NCBI GenBank assembly: GCA_002435955.1
Contig: DIWZ01000032.1
Coordinates: 279,885 to 286,323 of the forward strand
Direction of reading: 5' to 3'
DNA length: 6,439 bases
From: Pelobacter sp. UBA6093
GTDB taxonomy: Bacteria; Desulfobacterota; Desulfuromonadia; Desulfuromonadales; Syntrophotaleaceae
Each line of letters starts with the position of its first letter. The first letter of the stretch is position 1. The notes beneath the pieces are model-generated. The model did not search any database. It was not told the origin of the DNA and saw nothing but the letters and a program-made list of their open reading frames with translations. Both the position numbers and the translations under genes were made by a program. Of the stretch, positions 1 to 5,132 are shown one piece after another.

Positions 1-107
1 AGGAAATCAAGCGCTTGCACGGAGGCGTAGATGTCTACGCCGCACACGCAAGCGTGCGGATTGACGCGGAGAGTGGGGAAAAGGGCCGTTTCCCGTATGA
101 AAACTAG
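1..107 (+). CDS. possible 3' end of a plus-strand gene, product unknown
   Basis: The frame beginning at base 3 is open from the window edge for 34 codons and stops at TAG 105-107. The translation begins EIKRLHGGVDVYAAHASV and ends GRFPYEN. The other two plus frames stop inside the first 65 bases. The codons mostly end in C or G and the residue mix is that of a soluble protein, so this may be the tail of a real gene, but 34 codons is too few to be sure and I recognise no family. It converges on the leftward transporter operon. The stop codon lies inside the CTAG that begins the foldback element at 104-270, so the protein may have been truncated by an insertion. A nested inverted repeat at 12-54 lies within the frame and could mean the stretch is structured non-coding DNA instead. 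Confidence 0.35.
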   Translation, partial: EIKRLHGGVDVYAAHASVRIDAESGEKGRFPYEN

Positions 108-270
108 TACCCTGTAATGCATAGGATTTCGTAAGATTGCGCAGAGATTTTGCGTGTCAGCAAGGCATGATGATCGCTGCCTAGCCATAGCTAAACAGCG
201 AACATCACAACGCAGCTGGCGCGGAAAATAACCAGCAAGATACGAAAGATTATGTGTTACTGGGTACTAG
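104..270. repeat. 167-bp near-complete palindrome (foldback / MITE-like element)
   Basis: The left arm (from 104) and the reverse complement of the right arm (from 270) both start CTAGTACCC and share 24 of their first 30 bases (104-133 against 241-270). Pairing then continues inward: 137-140 with 235-238, 147-151 with 225-229, 153-161 with 215-223, 168-172 with 203-207, 174-179 with 196-201, and 182-185 with 190-193. That is about 56 Watson-Crick and 5 G.U pairs in a plus-strand RNA, with a central turn near 187. No ORF of note lies inside. CTAG-ended inverted repeats fit a miniature foldback transposable element or a mobile structured-RNA repeat. Because CTAG is its own complement, it cannot by itself be called a target duplication. 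On the minus strand the hairpin is followed directly by four T (positions 103-100), so it may also end transcription of the transporter operon. Confidence 0.7.
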
Positions 271-1718
271 ATATGGAGCCCCATCAGTGGCCATACCAGC
301 CAGGCGGAGGCTAGAAAGAACAGCCAGGCGAAGAATTGGATAATCAGGCCCGGCACGATCATCTCCCGGATTTTGAGAAAACCCGAGGAAAAGACAATGG
401 CGTTGGCCGGCGTCCCCATCGGCAGGCAGAACGCGAGCCCGGAAGGGAGAGCGATGGCCAGGGTCATGACCCGCGGGTCCATCCCCATGGTCTGCTCCAG
501 GTTCATTCCGATCGGCATCAGAATGGCGATCACGGCCGCATTGCTGATGCATTCCGTCAGAACCAGCGAAAGCAGGGAGATGACCGCGATCACCAGAAAG
601 GGGGACCCGGACAGGCCCGAAAGCCCCCTATCGGCGACCCACAGGGCGGCCCCGCTTTTGTCCAGAGCGCTGGCCAGCGTTATGGCCCCTCCGTACATAA
701 GAATCACTCCCCAGTTGACGTATTCCTCAATGGCCTTCCATGTGACCACCTTGAAGACAAACAGGGCGACGGTGGCCAGGATGGCGATGTTGGCCAGGCC
801 AAGCTGCCGGCCGAAGAAGATCCATCCTCCCAGGGTCAGTACCATAATCGCCGCTACGATCTTCTCCTGCAGCGAGATCCGCCCCATTTCCAGACGCTGT
901 CGGCTCAAGTACTGAATCCCCTTGTCCACCGAGGTGACATCCGCCGGAAAAAACCGGTACAAAAATACAAAACCAACCAGCATCAAGGGCAGTACGATGG
1001 GGAGGGCGGCCGCGGTCCATTCCCAAAAGGAAAAATCGAGCCCCCTCGCCTCCCGCAGCATTCCCACCGCCAGCGGTGCCCGGGCCCCGCCGAGAAAGGT
1101 GGCGATGCCGCCGATGACGCAACCCCAGCCGATAGCCATGAAGAGCAGCTTGCCGTAACGGCTGCCGGCAGCAGGCAGCTCGAGGCTGCGGACGATGGCC
1201 GCCACCACCGCGAACAGCATCGCCGCCACCGCATGTTCGCTCATGGCAAAGGAAAGCAAGGCCGAAAGCAGAAACACGGTCAGCGCCAGACGAGTCGGTG
1301 TCCGACCAAAGCGGACCAGAACCTCCCTCGCCAGGCGGGTCGAAAGTCCGCTTCCGGTCATGGCGGCGGCCAGGATAAAGGCTCCGAGGATGAAAAACAC
1401 CGCCTCGTTGGCAAAAAGCGCATAGGTCTGGCGCCTCTCCAGGATTCCCATAAGCGGAATGGCCGCCATGGCCAGCAGGGAAGTGACGGCCAGGGGGATA
1501 ATGCCGGAAATCCAGAGAAAGGTGCAGCCGGCAAACAGGATCAGGGCACGATAGCCGCTTGTCGCCAGACCCTCGGGGGGCTCCAGGCCAAGCAGCAGGG
1601 CGAGCAGGACAAAGAGAATTGCCAGCACCTGGTAACGCCGGGTGCGATCGGCCAGCACTCTCCAGAGCGGTCGGCGATCGATCTTGAGCGGCTTATCGAA
1701 ATAGTTTCCCGGCATCAT
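267..1718 (-). CDS. SLC13/DASS-family (divalent anion:sodium symporter-like) membrane transporter
   Basis: A 483-residue polytopic inner-membrane protein with about 11-12 hydrophobic segments, for example near residues 30-48, 58-75, 105-122, 143-175, 190-212, 231-256, 306-325, 334-352, 374-401 and 453-480. The internal two-fold layout is that of SLC13/DASS carriers for sulfate, di/tricarboxylates and related anions. The second-repeat signature is recognisable as TECISNAAV (389-397) followed by MGTPANAI (434-441). The first-repeat signature, normally SNTAT, reads SEHAVAA (160-166), and its partner loop reads FLGGARAP (208-215) instead of a GTPPN type. The substrate cannot be read from this. 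The ATG at 1718 overlaps the TGA of the upstream gene (ATGA). A GCGGGG ribosome-binding sequence at 1721-1726 is better spaced for the second ATG (1715). The TAG stop lies in the terminal CTAG of the foldback element, but the C-terminus has a normal length for the family. Confidence 0.92.
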   Translation of the reverse strand: MMPGNYFDKPLKIDRRPLWRVLADRTRRYQVLAILFVLLALLLGLEPPEGLATSGYRALILFAGCTFLWISGIIPLAVTSLLAMAAIPLMGILERRQTYALFANEAVFFILGAFILAAAMTGSGLSTRLAREVLVRFGRTPTRLALTVFLLSALLSFAMSEHAVAAMLFAVVAAIVRSLELPAAGSRYGKLLFMAIGWGCVIGGIATFLGGARAPLAVGMLREARGLDFSFWEWTAAALPIVLPLMLVGFVFLYRFFPADVTSVDKGIQYLSRQRLEMGRISLQEKIVAAIMVLTLGGWIFFGRQLGLANIAILATVALFVFKVVTWKAIEEYVNWGVILMYGGAITLASALDKSGAALWVADRGLSGLSGSPFLVIAVISLLSLVLTECISNAAVIAILMPIGMNLEQTMGMDPRVMTLAIALPSGLAFCLPMGTPANAIVFSSGFLKIREMIVPGLIIQFFAWLFFLASAWLVWPLMGLHI

Positions 1719-2488
1719 AGCCCCGCAGACTCGAAGGATTCCTCAACTTCCCGCACCCGCAGCAGCCGACGCAGATCCGAAGTAGTCCGAAGCCGGGCGC
1801 CGTTGACCTTGTCGAACAGTCCCGGTACGCCCCCTTTTCTGGGGGGTGGGGCAAGTGGTGTGATGAGGCGAAGCAGGGGATGCAGCGGTTTGACGAAGGC
1901 CTTCTTGCGACGCCAACCGCTGGCGAGGTATTCGAAAATCTGCGTAATTTCACTATCCCGGTAACAGACAGCGGATTCGTCGATGGCTACCAGCGGCAGG
2001 ATGTCGTGGTCCAGCAGCAGGTCGATATCCGCACGGGCGGCCGACAGGGGCTGTTCCCCCGCAAACAGGGTGGATATAACCGCCCAGCGGGGAAAGACGG
2101 TCTTGGCAAACAGCAGCGCTACCAGCCTTTGGTCCTTATCGCCGATGAACGGCACATCGATAAAATCAATTCCCGCCGCATAGGCATATTCAAGAAGCGG
2201 TGGCGGTGGCTGGGAGATAAACTGTCCCACCAGAAATCCTTTAAAATTCCGCTTGATCGACCTGACCAGAACTTCCGCCCGGGTGAAATCCTCCGCCTTG
2301 GCAAAGTTGAAAACGAAGAGTTCGACCGGCGACCGACAATCACTTTCGAAGATGGCTTCTACCGCCTGTTGAGGCGAAAGATGGCCGCCGACGAAAAAAA
2401 CGTTGCCCTCGCGGCGCAGTTGATCCGCCGCAGTTTGCAGAACCGGCAGGGCCATAAGGGCTTTGACTTTTTTTGCGATGACGTCCAT
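1715..2488 (-). CDS. conserved-looking hypothetical protein, 257 aa, translationally coupled to the SLC13 transporter
   Basis: I do not recognise the family. The protein looks soluble, with no signal peptide or membrane segment. Hydrophobic strand-like segments alternate with helices: FFVGG (31-35), ELFVFNF (56-62), GFLVGQF (84-90), GIDFIDVPF (106-114), AVISTLFAG (136-144), DILPLVAID (162-170). This rhythm suggests a beta/alpha fold, perhaps TIM-barrel-like, which is inference. There are only two cysteines (51 and 175), so no radical-SAM CxxxCxxC cluster. The C-terminal 60 residues are basic and include a proline-rich PLAPPPRKGG stretch (211-220). The start is supported by AGAGG (2497-2501) 8 nt before the ATG, and a good promoter sits upstream. 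Its TGA overlaps the transporter start, so the two are probably made together. It might modulate or feed the transporter, but nothing shows this directly. Confidence 0.85.
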   Translation of the reverse strand: MDVIAKKVKALMALPVLQTAADQLRREGNVFFVGGHLSPQQAVEAIFESDCRSPVELFVFNFAKAEDFTRAEVLVRSIKRNFKGFLVGQFISQPPPPLLEYAYAAGIDFIDVPFIGDKDQRLVALLFAKTVFPRWAVISTLFAGEQPLSAARADIDLLLDHDILPLVAIDESAVCYRDSEITQIFEYLASGWRRKKAFVKPLHPLLRLITPLAPPPRKGGVPGLFDKVNGARLRTTSDLRRLLRVREVEESFESAGL

Positions 2489-2548
2489 GGGAGAAGCCTC
2501 TGCCAGGTGCGGATGCGCTGAGTGATTGAATCAAGAATTATGGAACTG

Positions 2549-2577
2549 ATCCTATTTTTATGCAGCAATTTTGTCAA
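2549..2577 (-). promoter_or_regulatory. sigma70-type promoter for the 257-aa gene and SLC13 transporter
   Basis: On the minus strand, TTGACA (2577-2572, a perfect -35 box) is followed after exactly 17 nt by TAGGAT (2554-2549, a good -10 box). Initiation would fall near 2542, giving a leader of about 55 nt before the ATG at 2488, with AGAGG 8 nt ahead of the start. The match, the spacing and the place in an A+T-rich gap before a gene all agree. It implies that the transporter operon can be expressed separately from ppk1. Confidence 0.72.
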
Positions 2578-2585
2578 GTTCATTT

Positions 2586-2608
2586 TCACAAACACGCGCG
2601 ATATGTGA
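2586..2608. promoter_or_regulatory. possible operator: TCACA-N13-TGTGA palindrome upstream of the -35 box
   Basis: TCACA (2586-2590) and TGTGA (2604-2608) are inverted copies separated by 13 bp that contain CGCGCG. The site ends 9 bp upstream of the -35 box and covers roughly -44 to -66 relative to the inferred start, a usual place for an activator. The half-sites are in the opposite order and spacing to a CRP site (TGTGA-N6-TCACA), so CRP is not implied. With arms of only 5 bp, this could be chance. Confidence 0.25.
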
Positions 2609-2724
2609 CAATACAGGAAAGTTTCTTTATTGATTTTATGTGGTTTAATCCGGGATGCACGCCTCCCAAGCTGGATACGGCAAAACCTGCCATTGCCGAA
2701 TTGGACAGCAAGGCACTTAGCCTG

Positions 2725-2862
2725 TCAGTGATTGGCAAGCTTGGGTTCTCGACGATTTCTGGCTTTTTTCAGATGGTCGAGACTGGTGCCATAGTTGATA
2801 TGAAAGATCCGGTCTTCGAGTACCAGGGCCCCCTGAACCGGGTCCCAGGAAAGCAGGGCCAT
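2725..2862 (-). CDS. candidate 45-aa protein translationally coupled to ppk1
   Basis: The ppk1 stop and this ATG overlap as TGATG (the ATG begins at 2862), and the last ppk1 codons supply a G-rich run (GGGGG) just before the start, an arrangement typical of translational coupling. The product begins MALLSWDPVQGALVLED, continues with an aromatic IFHINYG segment, and ends in a basic tail (KKARNRREPKLANH). It has no membrane segment or cysteine. The early codons use C/G third positions like the neighbouring genes. I recognise no family. It could be a real small protein, or a remnant or chance frame after ppk1, since 45 codons is short. Confidence 0.4.
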   Translation of the reverse strand: MALLSWDPVQGALVLEDRIFHINYGTSLDHLKKARNRREPKLANH

Positions 2863-4925
2863 CAATCCCCCGCCAGGTTCTGCGAAGCTGCAAACATGTC
2901 AAGCAGGTGTTGCTGACAACGAAACGGCGCTTCCCTGCCCGACCGACCCGTTCCCGTGCCCTCGGACAGGTCCCAGGAGCGGGATTTGACATTGTCCCGC
3001 CACTGGATTTCAAAATAGGTCCGCAGTTCCTTTTTCAGCCTGACATTATAGATGGGGCACATGACTTCGGCCCGGCGATCGAAGTTGCGGCCCATCCAAT
3101 CGGCGGAACCGATAAAGATCTTCTCGTCCCCACCATTGGCAAAAATACAGATCCGCGAATGTTCCAGAAAGCGGTCCACGATGCTGATCGCCTGAATGTT
3201 CTCGCTCAGGCCCTTTTGCCCCGGAATCAGGGAGAACATGCTCCGCACGATCAGGCGGATTTTCACTCCGGCGCGACTCGCCTCATACAGCAATCCAATC
3301 ATTTCCTGATCCGCCAGATTGTTGCATTTCAGCAGAATGTAGGCATCCTTGCCGGCCTGCGCCTGCCTGATCTCGTTGCGAATCAACCGTTTCAATTTGT
3401 TACGCATCTGAAATGGAGCGACTAGCAAGTGGCGGAAATTGGCCATACGGTATTTGTTTTCGAAGAAATCGTACAACTTCACGACGTCCCCGGACAAACG
3501 CCGGTCGCAGGTCAACAGCATGTGGTCGGTATACAGGCCGGCGGTATCTTCATTGAAGTTGCCTGTACCGATGCAGCAATAATGCACCATCCGCTTTTTT
3601 TCCTGTCGGGTGATGAGGCAGACCTTCGGATGCACCTTCAAACCCGACACGCCATAGATGACCCGAACGCCCTCCTCGCGCATCATATCCGCCCACTCCA
3701 GATTGGCCGCTTCATCGAAACGCGCCTGCAACTCCATGACAACCGTGACTTTTTTCCCGTTCTTGGCGGCATTGACCAGGGCATTGACGATATGGGAGTC
3801 CCGCGCCAGACGATAAATGGTCAACTTGATGGATATGACCAGCGGGTCGATGGCCGCTTCGCGCAGCAAATCCACAAAACTGCTGAAGGTCTGGTAGGGG
3901 AAATGCAGCAGTACCTCCTGCTGCTTGACGGCGGCCAGCAGACTTTTCTGCCGGCTCAGCCCCGGGTGCACCTGGGGTACAAAGGCGGGATAGTACAAGT
4001 GCTCCCTGCCGATGGCCGGAAACTTGATAAAATTCTTGAAATTATGATATTTGCCCCCGGGAATCAAACTATCGTTCTCACCCAATCCCAGTTTTTTGAC
4101 AAGATATGTCAGATAGGGTTTTGGCATATCACGATCGTAGATAAAACGAACCGGCCGACCAATGCGCCTCTTGCGCAGGCTATCCTGAATTTTTTCAACA
4201 TACGTCTTGGAAAATTCGTCTTCAAAATCAAGTTCCGCGTCTCTGGTTACCTTGATGGTATAAGCACTGAATTTTTCATACTCGAATGAAGAAAATATAT
4301 CCGGCAGGCAGAGCCTGATAATATCCTCAAGAAGAATGATAAATTTTCGATCATCCTTGTTCGGAAGCATGACGAAGCGGGAAAATTTTGTATCCGGCAC
4401 ATGGATCAAACCGTAATGGACATTTTTCTCGTGACCTTTTTCATTCATTTGAACAGCAAGGTAAATTGAGTGATCTTTTAATACTGGAAATTCACCAATC
4501 TGATCAATCAGCAATAAAATAAGGCTTGGGCGAATATTTTTATAGAATAATTCTCGAAGATACCGTTCCTGCTCGGCATCCAGTTGGGACTCGTTGACCA
4601 AAAAAATCTGTTCTTTCTTCAGTTCTTCCAGGATTTCGCCATAAAGCCGATCAAATTCCGTGCTCTGCTCAAGAACGATCTCCTGAATCTGCCGCAACAC
4701 CTTTTTGGGATTCTCACCGATTATTTTTTTGGCCCTGTTGCCAAGGTTGCTCAATCGCTTCAGGGTAGCAACCCGGACACGAAAAAACTCATCGAGATTG
4801 GAAGAAAAAATGCCCATAAATTTCAGGCGCTCGGCCAATGGCACGGTCGGATCTGCAGCTTCCTGCAAAACACGACCGTTAAAGGAAAGCCAGCTGATCT
4901 CCTTGTTGAGATACGTTTTGTTCAC
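2862..4925 (-). CDS. ppk1: polyphosphate kinase 1
   Basis: PPK1 reversibly transfers the gamma phosphate of ATP to a growing polyphosphate chain, usually at the membrane periphery. The N-terminal domain opens NKEISWLSFNGRVLQEA and FMGIFSSNLDEFFRVR, close to the E. coli enzyme. The catalytic part contains DPLVISIKLTIYRLA, VMELQARFDE, GLKVHPKVCLI and IGTGNFNE, then FLEHSRICIF, IFIGSADWMGRN and DRRAEV. Counting from the GTG at 4925 the protein has 687 residues. The two family histidines, the autophosphorylated one (LKVHPK) and its partner (LEHSR), fall at 432 and 589, each three residues before E. coli His435 and His592. All expected domains are present, so the gene is intact. I chose the GTG because AGGGG lies 5 nt upstream and the N-terminal length then matches the family. 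A TTG at 4958 would add 11 residues but has no ribosome-binding site. It lies downstream of the polyphosphate:AMP phosphotransferase on the same strand. Confidence 0.96.
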   Translation of the reverse strand: MNKTYLNKEISWLSFNGRVLQEAADPTVPLAERLKFMGIFSSNLDEFFRVRVATLKRLSNLGNRAKKIIGENPKKVLRQIQEIVLEQSTEFDRLYGEILEELKKEQIFLVNESQLDAEQERYLRELFYKNIRPSLILLLIDQIGEFPVLKDHSIYLAVQMNEKGHEKNVHYGLIHVPDTKFSRFVMLPNKDDRKFIILLEDIIRLCLPDIFSSFEYEKFSAYTIKVTRDAELDFEDEFSKTYVEKIQDSLRKRRIGRPVRFIYDRDMPKPYLTYLVKKLGLGENDSLIPGGKYHNFKNFIKFPAIGREHLYYPAFVPQVHPGLSRQKSLLAAVKQQEVLLHFPYQTFSSFVDLLREAAIDPLVISIKLTIYRLARDSHIVNALVNAAKNGKKVTVVMELQARFDEAANLEWADMMREEGVRVIYGVSGLKVHPKVCLITRQEKKRMVHYCCIGTGNFNEDTAGLYTDHMLLTCDRRLSGDVVKLYDFFENKYRMANFRHLLVAPFQMRNKLKRLIRNEIRQAQAGKDAYILLKCNNLADQEMIGLLYEASRAGVKIRLIVRSMFSLIPGQKGLSENIQAISIVDRFLEHSRICIFANGGDEKIFIGSADWMGRNFDRRAEVMCPIYNVRLKKELRTYFEIQWRDNVKSRSWDLSEGTGTGRSGREAPFRCQQHLLDMFAASQNLAGD

Positions 4926-5132
4926 ATCAACCCCTGCATTGATAATGGTCCGCGCCAATTTAAATTATTAATGGATTCGCAAAAACTCGCAGGATGGCCA
5001 GACAAAAATTTCGTCCTGCAAGGCCTGGCGATTTTTCAACCGCGCACATACTTTATCAGCGCAAGGTTAGATTTTTATTTGATTGCGAGGGGCACGACCT
5101 GATGCCCGGCTTATGCAGGGCCAGCTTACACG
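4926..5132 (-). other. ppk1 leader between the AMP phosphotransferase gene and ppk1
   Basis: These 207 bp hold no convincing gene. They contain two short inverted repeats, GCAGGA/TCCTGC (4989-4994 with 5014-5019) and GCCAG/CTGGC (4997-5001 with 5025-5029), interleaved so that they could form an H-type pseudoknot. Just after the upstream stop there is a weak GGGCA/TGCCC repeat (5090-5109 region) without a T run. I see no clear -35/-10 pair and no strong terminator, so ppk1 may be co-transcribed with the upstream gene. The block from about 4940 to 5075 is rich in A+T. Confidence 0.5.
4931..4935 (-). promoter_or_regulatory. ribosome-binding site that decides the ppk1 start
   Basis: AGGGG on the minus strand lies 5 nt before GTG 4925-4923. 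No such sequence precedes the alternative TTG at 4958, where the upstream DNA is A+T-only (TTAATAATTTAAAT). Confidence 0.55.

Larger units (their letters stand above)
2489..2724 (-). other. intergenic region holding the promoter of the 257-aa gene/SLC13 operon
   Basis: These 236 bp separate the candidate small ORF after ppk1 from the 257-aa gene. The half nearest the gene holds the promoter (2549-2577), a short palindrome upstream of it (2586-2608) and the ribosome-binding site (2497-2501). In the rest (about 2610-2724) I see only a weak inverted repeat, CGGCAA/TTGCCG (arms within 2683-2703), without a T run. No convincing terminator for ppk1 is visible. The stretch from about 2530 to 2650 is clearly richer in A+T than the flanking genes. 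Confidence 0.6.

Noticed and set aside
336..1964. 542-codon plus-strand open frame
   Set aside because: Antisense to the transporter. The translation is rich in Q, H, G, D and R with no recognisable fold, as expected for a shadow of a hydrophobic gene of good GC.
2748..2782. TCTCGAC/GTCGAGA inverted repeat with a poly-T in its loop, considered as a ppk1 terminator
   Set aside because: The T run is in the loop, not after the stem, and the stem is 7 bp with a 22-nt loop; it also lies inside the candidate small ORF.
2560..2916. 118-codon plus-strand open frame across the region after ppk1
   Set aside because: Begins inside the promoter of the 257-aa gene, runs into the ppk1 3' end, shows no ribosome-binding site and looks like no family.
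2717..3013. 98-codon minus-strand frame overlapping the ppk1 3' end
   Set aside because: Mostly overlaps ppk1 in another frame and has a shadow-like composition. The coupled 45-codon frame fits this region better.
3429..4289. 286-codon plus-strand open frame
   Set aside because: Lies wholly antisense to the catalytic part of ppk1, whose motifs are unmistakable, and has no upstream ribosome-binding site.
4926..4958. TTG at 4958 as the ppk1 start
   Set aside because: No ribosome-binding sequence upstream and an 11-residue extension with no counterpart in E. coli PPK1. The GTG at 4925 has AGGGG 5 nt away.
4960..5049. 29-codon minus-strand frame in the ppk1 leader
   Set aside because: No ribosome-binding site, very short, and overlaps the inverted repeats; no support for coding.
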